Below, piece after piece: positions 43,387 to 52,108 of a stretch of DNA of 54,869 nucleotides. The translations under genes and the position numbers were made by a program. The stretch is from NCBI GenBank assembly GCA_023431345.1, contig JAEYWK010000196.1:1-54869 (forward strand). The letters are read 5' to 3'. Every line of letters starts with the position of its first letter. Positions within the stretch are counted from its first letter, which is position 1. The stretch comes from Pseudomonadota bacterium. GTDB taxonomy: Bacteria > Myxococcota_A > Polyangia > Polyangiales > Polyangiaceae. Below the pieces are notes generated by a model. That model saw nothing but the letters and a program-made list of their open reading frames with translations. It made no database searches and had not been told where the DNA came from.

Positions 43387-44010
43387 ATGAGCGAGCCGAC
43401 CGACGCCGACTTGGAGGCCCTCCCGGCCCCGCGCAGGCCCTGGCGCCGGCTCACGCTCGTGGTGATGAGCGTGACGCTCCTGGCTTCGGTGGGGCTGCTC
43501 GCGTCGCTCCGGGGAGAGCTCGCCTTTTCGGTGTCGGCGGAGGCGCCGCGCGCGATCGGTGAGCTGTCCGCGTTCGAGCCGGGCAAGGTGGACGAGAACA
43601 GCTGGGTGCGAGCCGAGGGTGAGCTCGAGGTGCAAGGCGCCATCGCCTACCGCCGCCCGCTCGAGACCGACTCGTACCGACTGTCGCGCGTGCGCGGCAC
43701 CGACCGCGTCTTCGTTCAGGTGCGGGTGCCGCACGACGACGACGACCCCGAGCACAAGCGCTTCGTCCCGCCCACGTCGTTCGTCGGGCGGCTCGTTCCC
43801 GCGGAGCAAGGAGGCGTGCGGCTCTCACGGCTCGGCCGCGCGATCGACGAGGCCGGACGCCCGCCGCTGCCGCGCGACGCCTGGCTGCTGATCGACGGTG
43901 AGGCCCCCGCCACCACGCGCTGGACGCTCGGCCTCGCGCTGCTGCTGTTCGGGTTCGCTGTGTTCAACGTGGTCGGGCTGCGCCGCCTCTTGCGTCCCGC
44001 CGCTGGTTGA
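43387..44010 (+). CDS. Two-segment membrane protein of unknown function
   Basis: 207 residues from the ATG at 43387; an ATG-containing longer frame from 43336 is possible. A membrane segment at about 20-42 (LTLVVMSVTLLASVGLLASL) and one at about 176-197 (LGLALLLFGFAVFNVVGL) enclose a periplasmic domain rich in Val, Arg and Glu with RVFVQVRVPHDDDDPEHKRF. No enzyme motif. It lies 16 bases before the oxidase gene and may be in the same transcript. Confidence 0.68.
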   Translation: MSEPTDADLEALPAPRRPWRRLTLVVMSVTLLASVGLLASLRGELAFSVSAEAPRAIGELSAFEPGKVDENSWVRAEGELEVQGAIAYRRPLETDSYRLSRVRGTDRVFVQVRVPHDDDDPEHKRFVPPTSFVGRLVPAEQGGVRLSRLGRAIDEAGRPPLPRDAWLLIDGEAPATTRWTLGLALLLFGFAVFNVVGLRRLLRPAAG

Positions 44011-44026
44011 CTCAAGAGCCCGGGGC

Positions 44027-45181
44027 ATGAAACGAGGCCCGAGTCGACGCGCGCTCCCGCCCCCCCGCGCGACGGTCGTCATCGTCGGCGGCGGCGTGAT
44101 GGGCTGCGCGGCGGCGTTCGAGCTTTCGCGCCGCGGCATTGGCGTGACGGTGCTCGAGCGCTCGGTGCCGGGCGCGGAAGCGTCGAGCGCGGCCGCCGGC
44201 ATCCTCGGCGCGCAGGTCGAGTCGCACCACCGAGGGCCGGGCGCCGACCTGGCGCTGCTCGGTCGAGAGCTATACGCGAAGCTCGTGGCCGACGTCGAAG
44301 CCGCCTCGGGCATCGCGGTCGGCTACCGGCGCTCGGGCGTGCTCAAGGTCGCGTACGGCGCGCGCGAGCTCGCCGGCGTCGAGCGCGAGCGAAGCTGGCA
44401 AAAGAAACAGAAGCTGCGCATCGCGCGGCTGACGCCGGCCGCGCTCCGGCAGCGTGAGCCCGCGCTGTCACGCACGCTGGCGGGCGCGGTGTGGTTCGAA
44501 GACGACGCCACGCTCGATCCGCCCCAGCTGCTCGCGGCGCTGCGCATAGCGGCGGAGAAGAGCGGCGCGCGCTTCCGCAGCGGCGCGTTCGTGAAGCGCG
44601 TAGCCCTCGACGACGGACGAGCCGTCGGAGTGGAGCTCGACGACGGCGAGCTGGTGCGCGGCACGCACGTGGTGCTGGCGGCGGGCAGCTGGACGAGCTT
44701 GATCTCGCCGGAGGGCGGCGACGCGCCGCGCGTCGTACCGGCGCGCGGACAGATCGTCGAGCTCAAGACGAGCGTGCCGCTGCTGTCGGCGGTGGTGTTC
44801 GGCCCCGACTGCTACTTGGTGCCCCGCGCCGACGGCCGCTTGCTGATCGGCTCGACGCTGGAGTTCGTCGGCTTTCGACGCGGGGTGACGGCGGGGGCCG
44901 TCGCCAAGCTGCTGGCCGCCGCGATCCGCCTCGTGCCCGCGCTCGAAGCGGCCGAGCTCCACCGCACCTGGTCGAGCTTCCGCCCTTACACCGAAGATGA
45001 GCTGCCCCTGCTCGGTCCGAGCGCCATCCCCGGGCTGCTTTCGATGAGCGGGCACTACCGCAACGGCATCTTGCTGGCGCCCATTTCCGCCAAAATCATG
45101 GCCGCTTGCGTGACGGGTGAAGCTCCGCCGCTCGACCTCGCGCCGTTCCTGCCGAGCCGCCGTGCTAAGGGCGCCAAGTGA
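44027..45181 (+). CDS. thiO: ThiO-like FAD-dependent glycine/D-amino acid oxidase
   Basis: 384 residues. The FAD-binding Rossmann motif is VVIVGGGVMGCAAAFELSRR near residue 15, followed by VTVLERSVPGAEASSAAAGI. The DAO-family C-terminus has YLVPRADGRLLIGSTLEFVG and PLLGPSAIPGLLSMSGHYRNG, typical of glycine oxidase ThiO, which oxidises glycine to iminoglyoxylate for thiazole synthesis. No other thiamine gene is nearby, so a related amine oxidase is possible. GTGA overlap with the next flavoprotein. Confidence 0.75.
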   Translation: MKRGPSRRALPPPRATVVIVGGGVMGCAAAFELSRRGIGVTVLERSVPGAEASSAAAGILGAQVESHHRGPGADLALLGRELYAKLVADVEAASGIAVGYRRSGVLKVAYGARELAGVERERSWQKKQKLRIARLTPAALRQREPALSRTLAGAVWFEDDATLDPPQLLAALRIAAEKSGARFRSGAFVKRVALDDGRAVGVELDDGELVRGTHVVLAAGSWTSLISPEGGDAPRVVPARGQIVELKTSVPLLSAVVFGPDCYLVPRADGRLLIGSTLEFVGFRRGVTAGAVAKLLAAAIRLVPALEAAELHRTWSSFRPYTEDELPLLGPSAIPGLLSMSGHYRNGILLAPISAKIMAACVTGEAPPLDLAPFLPSRRAKGAK

Positions 45182-46746
45182 CCTCGCGCCACTACGACGT
45201 GATCGTGCTCGGCCGCTCGCTCGGCGCGCTCACCTGCGCGGCGGTGCTCGCGCGGCGTGACTTCCGCGTGCTCGTGCTCGGCCAGGGTCAGCGCAGCCAG
45301 CTCTACCGCTACGACCAGCGCGTGCTCGCGCGCAGGCCGTTCACGTTCCTCGGCGGCTCGTCGCCCGTCTTCAAGCGCATCTTGCACGAGCTGGCGCAGA
45401 GCCAGCAGTTCCGGCGGCGCATGGAGGCGCTCGACCCGATGTTCGGTTGGGTCTCGCCGGGGCGCCGCCTCGAGGTGCCGCCCGACATGGACCTGTTCGT
45501 GCGCGAGATCGAGCGCGAGTTCCCGGAGGTGCGCCAGCTCGTCGACGAGCTCTACATCACCATCGCTCAGGTGAACGCGGCCGCCGATCTCGCCTTCGAG
45601 AAGGACGTGATGTGGCCGCCCGGCTCGTGGTGGGAGCGCTTCGAGACGAGCCGCGTCGCCGCGCATTTGCCGTACCTCAAGAGCGATCGCAACGCGGACC
45701 TGCTCAGCAAATTTCCGAGCGGGCACCCGTTTCGTGAGCTCTTGCTGTTGCCGGCGTCGTTCGCCACGCACCTGGCGATGCCGGCCGATCGCTTGCCCAC
45801 CTTCTGCCTGGCGCGCTTGCACGGCGCGTGGACGCGCGGCGTCGCGGCCCTCGCGCAGAGCGAGGGCGAGCTGTCTGATTTCTTGATCGAGCGCATCGAA
45901 GCTCACGGGGGGCGCGTGGCGCTCGACCGCCGCGCGTCGTCGATCGTCGTCAAGCGCGGCAGCGCCGTCGGCGTCATCGAAGACGGCGAGAGCGAAGCCA
46001 CCGGCTCCAGCGCCGTCGTCTGCGATCAATCGGGGGAAGCCGTGGCCGAGCTGTCGCAGGGCGACGGCGTGACCAAGCAAGCTCAGAGCGACTGGCCGCA
46101 GCTGCGCGCCGAGGCGTCGCGCTTCGTGGTCAGCCTGCGTGTGAAGAGCAGCGGCTTGCCCGACGCGCTGCCGGCGGAGTCGTTCGTGGTACCCGAGCGC
46201 TACGCGCGCCGTGATCCGCGCTGCCCGCCCGTGCGCCTGTCGCGCTTGTCGCCGCCCGCGCTCGATGAAGGCGACGCCGATCCGACCAGCACGCTGCTGG
46301 TCGCGGAGGCGATCTTGCCCGCGCGCGGCTCGCTCACCATCCTCGAAGCGCGCGACGCCGTGCTCTCCACCTTGCGCGAGCACCTGCCGTTCTTGGATCG
46401 CTCCCTCTCCCTCGTCGATTCGCCTCACGATGGCCTGCCGCTGTGGGATTTCCGCAACGGGCCTCGCCGCGAGGTCGAGCGCGCTCACCTGCAGGGCGCG
46501 TCGGCCCAGCCCGAGTCGATGGAGCGACTGTGGAGCGTCGAGCCGAGCGGCTACCTCGAGCTCGCGGGCGAGCCGGTGCGCGGCCCCGTTCCCGGTACCT
46601 TCTTGGTCGGCAAGACGGTGCTCCCCGGCCTCGGGCAAGAAGGCGAGCTGATCGCGGCGTGGAGCGCGGCGCGCGTCATCACCAGCAAAGACCGGCAGCG
46701 GCAGCGCATGCGCCGCCAAATGTGGAGCAAGATCGAGACCACGTGA
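45178..46746 (+). CDS. FAD-dependent oxidoreductase (phytoene-desaturase-like)
   Basis: 522 residues, GTG start. The dinucleotide motif VIVLGRSLGALTCAAVLARR near residue 8 has a Ser where a Gly is usual (GxGxxG), but spacing is kept. The C-terminus VPGTFLVGKTVLPGLGQEGE and AAWSAARVITSKD matches the CrtI/NAD(P)-FAD family. It is coupled to the ThiO-like gene, so the two flavoproteins may act in one pathway. The substrate is not readable. The overlapping 601-residue reverse frame is a shadow of this gene. Confidence 0.75.
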   Translation: MTSRHYDVIVLGRSLGALTCAAVLARRDFRVLVLGQGQRSQLYRYDQRVLARRPFTFLGGSSPVFKRILHELAQSQQFRRRMEALDPMFGWVSPGRRLEVPPDMDLFVREIEREFPEVRQLVDELYITIAQVNAAADLAFEKDVMWPPGSWWERFETSRVAAHLPYLKSDRNADLLSKFPSGHPFRELLLLPASFATHLAMPADRLPTFCLARLHGAWTRGVAALAQSEGELSDFLIERIEAHGGRVALDRRASSIVVKRGSAVGVIEDGESEATGSSAVVCDQSGEAVAELSQGDGVTKQAQSDWPQLRAEASRFVVSLRVKSSGLPDALPAESFVVPERYARRDPRCPPVRLSRLSPPALDEGDADPTSTLLVAEAILPARGSLTILEARDAVLSTLREHLPFLDRSLSLVDSPHDGLPLWDFRNGPRREVERAHLQGASAQPESMERLWSVEPSGYLELAGEPVRGPVPGTFLVGKTVLPGLGQEGELIAAWSAARVITSKDRQRQRMRRQMWSKIETT

Positions 46747-46774
46747 CGCTTCGCAGGCAAGCTCAGGAGCGCGC

Positions 46775-47365
46775 GTGCGCGTAGTGGCGGGGCAGCACCG
46801 CGGGCGCAACTTGAAGGCGCCGCCCGGCGACGCGACCAGGCCCACCGGCGCTCGCGTCAAAGAGGCGCTGTTCTCGATCTTGGGGAACGTCGAGGGCGAG
46901 CGCGTGCTCGACGCCTACGCGGGCAGCGGCGCGCTCGGCATCGAAGCACTGTCGCGCGGCGCGAGCTTCGCCGCCTTCGTCGAGAGCGCGCGCCCTGCGC
47001 TCACCTGCTTGCGCGACAACCTGTCCGCGCTCGCGCTCACGGGCGCGGCGCGCGTCTTGCCGCTGCGAGCGGAGACCGCGCTCGCCCAGCTCGAGCCGCA
47101 CGCGCCATTCGACTTGGTGCTCTGTGATCCCCCTTGGCGCGAGGCAAAAGCCGCGCGCGAGCTGCTCGAGCGCTGGGCGAGCGCCGGCCTCTTTGCCGCG
47201 CAGGCGCGCGTCGTGCTCGAGCACTCCGCCAAAGACCCACAACCCCCTCCCCTGAGCGAAAGCCCACTCCAGATTCTCGACGCGCGCCGCTGGGGCGACA
47301 CCGCTGTGACCATTTTCGGCTTGAAAAGCAGTCCGGCCGACGTGCCAGGGCCCGCGCACCCTTAA
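46775..47365 (+). CDS. rsmD: 16S rRNA (guanine966-N2)-methyltransferase
   Basis: 196 residues, GTG start. The RsmD opening RVVAGQHRGRNLKAPPGDAT RPT-like stretch is followed by VKEALFSILGN, the SAM motif VLDAYAGSGALGIEALSRG, and the catalytic LVLCDPPWREAK, where RsmD usually has DPPY or DPPF. Length is typical (about 190-200). It methylates G966 in the small subunit. The 28-base gap after the flavoprotein gene suggests co-transcription. Confidence 0.92.
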   Translation: MRVVAGQHRGRNLKAPPGDATRPTGARVKEALFSILGNVEGERVLDAYAGSGALGIEALSRGASFAAFVESARPALTCLRDNLSALALTGAARVLPLRAETALAQLEPHAPFDLVLCDPPWREAKAARELLERWASAGLFAAQARVVLEHSAKDPQPPPLSESPLQILDARRWGDTAVTIFGLKSSPADVPGPAHP

Positions 47366-47439
47366 TCCGAATCTCTCGCGCGCCGCCTAGGGGGTGGCTA
47401 TAGTCCGCGACTGCCCCCGCATGCTTTGGAGAAAGCCAA

Positions 47440-48024
47440 ATGGCTGAGAGTACCCCGCCGCCCCCCAAGTCTGGAGGCAGCGGACCCATCATCATCGCCG
47501 CCGTCCTGATGCTGTTCGTCATCGGAGGCCTGATCATCTGGAAGGTGACCGGCACCGAGGAAGAGCCGAAGGTCGAGGCTCCCGTGGCCGTGGCGACGAC
47601 CGCCGCCCCGACGCTCGACGAGCCGCCGCCTCCTCCGCCGCCGCCCCCTCCTCCCGAGGAGTCGGCCAAGCCCGACGACAAGCAGAAGACGAAGGTCGCG
47701 AGCGGTCCGAACCCCTGCTCGCAAGCGTGCAGCGGCAGCCCCTCCGCGGCGCTCACGTCCGCGCTCTCCGGTCGCGCCGCGCAGTCGCGCAGCTGTTACG
47801 AGAAGGCGCTCAGCAGCAACGCCACCCTCGAAGGCACGCTCACCATCGGCGTCAAAGTCGGTCCGGGCGGCCAGGTGTGCAGCGCGCGCGTGGTCGCCGA
47901 CGGCCTGCACGATCCGGGTGTCTCGAACTGCGTCGTGAATCGCTTCTTGGGCGCGAGCTTCCCCGCGCCACAAGGGGGTTGCGCCGAGGTCAATGTTCCG
48001 CTGAGATTCATGCCCAAGAAATGA
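47440..48024 (+). CDS. AgmX/PglI C-terminal domain protein with a polyproline stretch
   Basis: 194 residues. One membrane segment (IIIAAVLMLFVIGGLIIW, about 17-34) precedes a periplasmic linker with eleven consecutive prolines (EPPP..., bases about 47621-47655) and a C-terminal domain with four cysteines (NPCSQACSG, SRSCYEKAL, VSNCVVNRF, GGCAEVNV). The domain pattern SCYEKAL...GTLTIGVKVGPGGQV is that of AgmX/PglI C-terminal domains, which in Myxococcus take part in adventurous gliding. It is TonB-like in form. ATG follows GGAG by 8 bases; TATAGT at 47399-47404 is a possible -10. Confidence 0.82.
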   Translation: MAESTPPPPKSGGSGPIIIAAVLMLFVIGGLIIWKVTGTEEEPKVEAPVAVATTAAPTLDEPPPPPPPPPPPEESAKPDDKQKTKVASGPNPCSQACSGSPSAALTSALSGRAAQSRSCYEKALSSNATLEGTLTIGVKVGPGGQVCSARVVADGLHDPGVSNCVVNRFLGASFPAPQGGCAEVNVPLRFMPKK

Positions 48025-48335
48025 GCCGCTCTCTGTCGCTTCCCGGCCGCGCGCTGGCCCTGCTGAGCGCCGCCGTCTTTACGCTCGGCCTGATCGCGTG
48101 CGGCGAAGACGGCAAGACGGCGCCCGAGCGCTGCGCGGATCCGCCGCTGCCGATTTTCGACATTCAGAGCGCCGGCGCGCCCGCTGACGACAACGCACGT
48201 TACAACGACGCGGGCGAGCTGCCGTGCGTGACCGAAGTCGGTCACGGCGTCAGCGGCCCTGCCGGCGACGACAGCTCGAGCGGCGGCAGCGACGGCGGGA
48301 ATAGCCCTGCCGACGCGGGCGCTGGCGGCGCCTAG
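48021..48335 (+). CDS. Small Ser/Gly-rich lipoprotein
   Basis: 104 residues, ATGA overlap with the AgmX-type gene. Signal peptide ends in LGLIAC (Cys about 27). The mature part is short, has two further cysteines (ERCADPP, LPCVTEV) and ends in a Ser/Gly/Asp/Ala-rich disordered tail (SSSGGSDGGNSPADAGAGGA). It probably sits in the outer membrane and partners the AgmX-type protein. Stop is 2 bases before truA. Confidence 0.7.
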   Translation: MSRSLSLPGRALALLSAAVFTLGLIACGEDGKTAPERCADPPLPIFDIQSAGAPADDNARYNDAGELPCVTEVGHGVSGPAGDDSSSGGSDGGNSPADAGAGGA

Positions 48336-48337
48336 CC

Positions 48338-49156
48338 GTGTCTACGCTCGACGCGGCGCTCGAGCACGAGCGTCACGGCGTGCTGCTCACGCTCGCCTAC
48401 GACGGTGAGCCCTTCTCGGGCTACGCCAAGCAAAAGAACGCGCGCACCATCGCCGGTGAGCTCGAAGGAGCGATCGCCAGCGTCGATCCGAAGGCGTCGA
48501 CGACCCGCGGCGTGAGCCGCACCGACGCGGGTGTGCACGCGCGCGGCCAACTCGTCGCCTTCGACAGCGGGCGCTACATCGATCCACGCGGCTGGGTGCT
48601 CGCCCTCAACCGCCAGCTGCCGCGCGAGATCGCCGTGACGCGCGCGGCCACGACCGAGGCTGGCTTCGAGCCGCGCCGAGCCGTCGCGCAGAAGACCTAC
48701 GTCTACCGCATCTTCGAGAGCCAGACGCGCGACCCGCTCGTGGATCGCACGGCTTGGCGCCTACCCTACAGGTTGAACCACTCGCTGATGGAGGCGGCGG
48801 CGCGCACGCTGCAGGGGGAGCACGATTTTCGGGCCTTCCGAGGCGCCGCCGATACGCGCGAGGAGACGGTGCGACACATCTTTCGCATCGAGCTCTGCGC
48901 TGCGGCGAATGATTCGCGCATCACGGAGCTGGTCGTGACCGGCAACAAGTTCCTCTACAACATGATCCGCATCATCGCGGGAACATTGGCCGACGTGGGC
49001 CGTGGACACTTGCCGCCCGACGCCTGCGAGCGCGCTCTCCGCAGCGGGCTGCGTAAAGATCTCGGCATCACCGCGCCCGCCGAGGGCTTGGAGCTCTGCG
49101 AGATCGTGCTCGAGCGAACCTTCGACCAGCACTGGCCGCCGGCCACCCGTCGCTGA
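48338..49156 (+). CDS. truA: tRNA pseudouridine(38-40) synthase TruA
   Basis: 272 residues, GTG start 2 bases after the lipoprotein. The TruA opening LLTLAYDGEPFSGYAKQKN and the catalytic Asp in VSRTDAGVHARGQLVAF are intact; the late FLYNMIRIIAGTLADVGRG is also typical. It converts U38-U40 of the anticodon stem to pseudouridine. A sequence shift from membrane to tRNA genes marks the end of this short operon. Confidence 0.95.
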   Translation: MSTLDAALEHERHGVLLTLAYDGEPFSGYAKQKNARTIAGELEGAIASVDPKASTTRGVSRTDAGVHARGQLVAFDSGRYIDPRGWVLALNRQLPREIAVTRAATTEAGFEPRRAVAQKTYVYRIFESQTRDPLVDRTAWRLPYRLNHSLMEAAARTLQGEHDFRAFRGAADTREETVRHIFRIELCAAANDSRITELVVTGNKFLYNMIRIIAGTLADVGRGHLPPDACERALRSGLRKDLGITAPAEGLELCEIVLERTFDQHWPPATRR

Positions 49157-49224
49157 ATTCCTGGCGTTGCTGGCGGCCGGTTCAGTTGACGTTACCGGTC
49201 TTCTCTCGTAGGTACCCGGGCACC

Positions 49225-50784
49225 ATGGGTCTGCGCCAAGCGCTCGTCGACAAAGGTAAGCAAGCTCTCCTCCGTCCGTCCGTGATGCGTTGGGTCTCCG
49301 ACGATCGCGTGATGAAGGCCACCGAGGGGCTGCTCGACGCGCGTGGTCGCCTGAAGGCGGCTTGGAGCGTGCTCAAGAACGGCCACGAGCTGCCCAACGT
49401 CGATCCCGCGCTCGACGAGAACATCGGAACCTCGGCTCCGGCCACCAGCGCCCGCAACGGTCACGCGAGCGCCGCGAGCAACGGCCACGCGAAGAGCGCC
49501 GCCGCGCCGGCGAAAGACATCAGCTCCGGCTCGAGCGACATGGACGAGTCGATGAAGGAGCGCACCACGCTCGCGAGCATCGGCGGCAAAGACGTGTTCG
49601 AGAAGGCCTACAAGTTCATGGCCGCGGACAACGCGCGCAAGATGGGGATCTACCCGTTCTTCCGCCCGCTCGACTTCAACGACGGTCCGGAGGCCGAGAT
49701 CAACGGCAAGCGCGTGCTGATGCTCGGGTCCAACAACTACCTGGGGCTGACCAAGCACCCCAAGGTTCGCGAGGCCGCCCGCGACGCGATCGATCGCTTC
49801 GGCACGAGCATGACCGGCTCACGCCTCGTCAACGGCTCGATGAAGCTCCACGAAGAGCTCGAAGAGAAGCTGGCCGCGTTCATGGGCAAGGAGAGCGCGC
49901 TGGTGTTCACCACCGGCTACCAGGTGAACATCGCCACCTGCGCCGCGCTGCTCAGCAACAAGCAGACCACCGCCTTCATCGATCGCAACGTGCACGCCTC
50001 GCTCTACGACGGTGTGCGGCTCGGTCAGGCCGCGGGCGCGAAGCTCGTGCGCTACAAGCACAACGACGCCGAGTCGCTCGATCGCGCGCTCGAAAAGCTG
50101 GACCCGGGCGAAGGCGCCTTCGTGATCACCGACGGCGTGTTCAGCGCCGAGGGCGAGATCGCCAAGCTCGACGAGCTCGTGCCGGTCGTGAAAAAGCACT
50201 CTGCGCGCATCCTCGTCGACGACGCCCACGCCGTCGGCGTGATCGGCCCTGGCGGCCGCGGCACGGCGCACAGCTTCGGCCTCGAAAGCCAAGTCGACTT
50301 GATCGGCGGCACCTTCTCCAAGTCGTTCGCCAGCATCGGCGGCTACTTGGTCGGCGAACGCAAGGTGCTCGACTACATTCGGCACTTCGCGCCGAGCTTC
50401 ATGTTCGCGGCCAGCGCTGCCCCGCCCCAGGTGGCGGCGGCCATGGCCTCGCTCGAGGTGATGCAAGAGGAGGGCTGGCGCATGGAAAAGCTGCGCGAGA
50501 ACTTCACCTACATGCGCGACGAGCTACGTAAGCTCGGCTTCGAGCTCGGCCACACGCAGACGGCCGTGATCCCCATCTTCATCCGCCAAGATTTGCGCAC
50601 CATCATGATGTGGCGCGACCTGCTGGAAGACCACGGCGTCTACACCAACCCGTTCATCTCACCGGGCGTGCCCCCGAAGAGCGCCATGCTGCGCACCAGC
50701 TACATGGCAACGCACGAGCGACACCACCTCGACCGCGCGCTGGAAGCCTTCGCCAAGGTCGGCAAGAAGTACGGCGTCATCTGA
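49225..50784 (+). CDS. Serine palmitoyltransferase-like alpha-oxoamine synthase (PLP)
   Basis: 519 residues. Residues about 130-515 are an alpha-oxoamine synthase: MLGSNNYLGLTKHPKV, FTTGYQVNIA, the Asp-His pair in VDDAHAVGVIG, and the PLP lysine (about Lys366) in GGTFSKSFAS. The N-terminal 120 residues have a short helical part and an Asn/Gly/His/Ala linker, longer than in KBL or BioF. The Phe-Ala-Ser after FSKS and the sphingolipid-rich nature of myxobacteria favour serine palmitoyltransferase, which makes 3-ketosphinganine from serine and acyl-thioester. BioF or KBL activity cannot be ruled out by eye. The next gene is a GNAT-like protein. Confidence 0.8.
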   Translation: MGLRQALVDKGKQALLRPSVMRWVSDDRVMKATEGLLDARGRLKAAWSVLKNGHELPNVDPALDENIGTSAPATSARNGHASAASNGHAKSAAAPAKDISSGSSDMDESMKERTTLASIGGKDVFEKAYKFMAADNARKMGIYPFFRPLDFNDGPEAEINGKRVLMLGSNNYLGLTKHPKVREAARDAIDRFGTSMTGSRLVNGSMKLHEELEEKLAAFMGKESALVFTTGYQVNIATCAALLSNKQTTAFIDRNVHASLYDGVRLGQAAGAKLVRYKHNDAESLDRALEKLDPGEGAFVITDGVFSAEGEIAKLDELVPVVKKHSARILVDDAHAVGVIGPGGRGTAHSFGLESQVDLIGGTFSKSFASIGGYLVGERKVLDYIRHFAPSFMFAASAAPPQVAAAMASLEVMQEEGWRMEKLRENFTYMRDELRKLGFELGHTQTAVIPIFIRQDLRTIMMWRDLLEDHGVYTNPFISPGVPPKSAMLRTSYMATHERHHLDRALEAFAKVGKKYGVI

Positions 50785-50862
50785 GCGGCGCGGGGCGGCC
50801 CGCGTCGCTGGTTCCGGTAGGCGATTGACTCGGCGGCCCGGAGCCACTTAGCTGCGCTCGAA

Positions 50863-51990
50863 ATGCCGGTCGAGATCCGTGAGACGCAAATCGGGGGTAA
50901 GCTGAGCGACTTCTTGAACGTGGTGGACTACATCTACCGCGGGGATTCGAAGTACGTCAGGCCGCTCGACATGGAGATGAAGGACCGGCTGAGCTTGAAG
51001 AACCCGTTCTTCGAGCACGCCGAGGGCGTCATTTTCACGGCTTATCGCAACGGCTGGTGCGTGGGCCGCGTCACCGCGCAGGTCGACCGCGAGCACTTGG
51101 CTCGCTACAACGACGACGTCGGCTCCTTCGGCTTCCTCGACACCATCGACGACGAAGAGGTGGCCAAGGCGCTGCTCGACAAAGCGAGCAGCTGGCTCCG
51201 TGCGCGCGGCATGAAGCGCATCCGCGGGCCGCTCTCGCTGTCGTTGAACGACGAGATGGGCTGCCTGATCGACGGCTTCGACACGCCGCCGATGATCATG
51301 ATGCCGCACCACCGGCCTTACCAAGGCGGCCTGATCGAGAAGGCCGGCTTCGCGAAGCTGAAGGACGCCTACGCCTGGAGCTACACCGTCGGCAACGCGC
51401 CGCCGCGCGTGCAGAAGGCGCACGAAGACATCGAGGCCATGCCCGAGGTGCGCTCGCGCCACGTCGACATGAAGAACCTCGACGCGGATCTGCGCATCAT
51501 CATGGATGTGTACAACGACGCCTGGAGCGACAACTGGGGCTTCGTGAAGTCTACGGAGCGTGAGCTGTCGAAGATGGCGGCCGATTTGAAGCTGATCGCC
51601 ATCCCCGAGCTGTCTTACATCACCGAGATCGACGGCGAGCCCGCTGCGGTGGCGCTGGCGCTGCCCAACCTGAACGAGCTGATCGCCGACATGAAGGGCA
51701 AGCTCGGCCCGCTGGGCCTGCCCAAGCTGATGTGGCGGCTGAAGGTGGTCGGCCCGCACACCGCTCGCTTGATCATCCTCGGCATCCGCAAGAAGTTCAG
51801 GGGGCAGCGCAAGTACGCCGCGCTGAGCGCCTACCTCTACGCCAAGATGAACGCGGCCGGTAAGCGACTCGGCCTGCGTGGCGGTGAGCTGTCGTGGACG
51901 CTCGAGGACAACGCCCCCGTCAACACCGGCATCAAGCTGATGGGCGGCAAGATCTACAAGACGTACCGCATCTACGAAAAAGAGCTGTGA
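50863..51990 (+). CDS. GNAT-like acyltransferase, candidate bacterial ceramide synthase
   Basis: 375 residues, ATG start, 78 bases after the SPT-like gene. The middle has GNAT-fold features (VGRVTAQVDREHL with FGFLDTIDDEEVAKALLDKA), then GMKRIRGPLSLSLNDEMGCL, PPMIMMPHHRPYQGGLIEKA and, near the end, GGELSWTLEDNAPVNTGIKLMGG. Such proteins are annotated only as GNAT-like. In Caulobacter the ceramide synthase that acylates 3-ketosphinganine is a GNAT-like protein encoded in the SPT region. Place and fold therefore suggest the same task here, but that is inference. Confidence 0.72.
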   Translation: MPVEIRETQIGGKLSDFLNVVDYIYRGDSKYVRPLDMEMKDRLSLKNPFFEHAEGVIFTAYRNGWCVGRVTAQVDREHLARYNDDVGSFGFLDTIDDEEVAKALLDKASSWLRARGMKRIRGPLSLSLNDEMGCLIDGFDTPPMIMMPHHRPYQGGLIEKAGFAKLKDAYAWSYTVGNAPPRVQKAHEDIEAMPEVRSRHVDMKNLDADLRIIMDVYNDAWSDNWGFVKSTERELSKMAADLKLIAIPELSYITEIDGEPAAVALALPNLNELIADMKGKLGPLGLPKLMWRLKVVGPHTARLIILGIRKKFRGQRKYAALSAYLYAKMNAAGKRLGLRGGELSWTLEDNAPVNTGIKLMGGKIYKTYRIYEKEL

Positions 51991-51993
51991 GGC

Positions 51994-52022
51994 GCAACGC
52001 GGGGACTTTGGCCCCGCGTTGC
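51994..52022 (+). terminator. Strong hairpin after the GNAT-like gene
   Basis: GCAACGCGGGG (51994-52004), loop ACTTTGG, CCCCGCGTTGC (52012-52022), starting 3 bases after the stop codon. The 11-bp stem is perfect and GC-rich, with no T-run. Likely ends the sphingolipid transcript. Confidence 0.72.
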
Positions 52023-52108
52023 CGAGCGGAGCGCCTGCGTTAAGCTAGCGCCTGCCCTCGATGCCTCGATCCACGCTGCCGGACGCCGTGAGCGCGAAGC
52101 GCTCGCCG

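Noticed and set aside
45055..46860. 601-residue reverse-strand open frame opposite the flavoprotein gene
   Set aside because: Arg/His/Ala-rich with no motif; long reverse frames are common in such GC-rich DNA. The plus-strand genes have clear family motifs.
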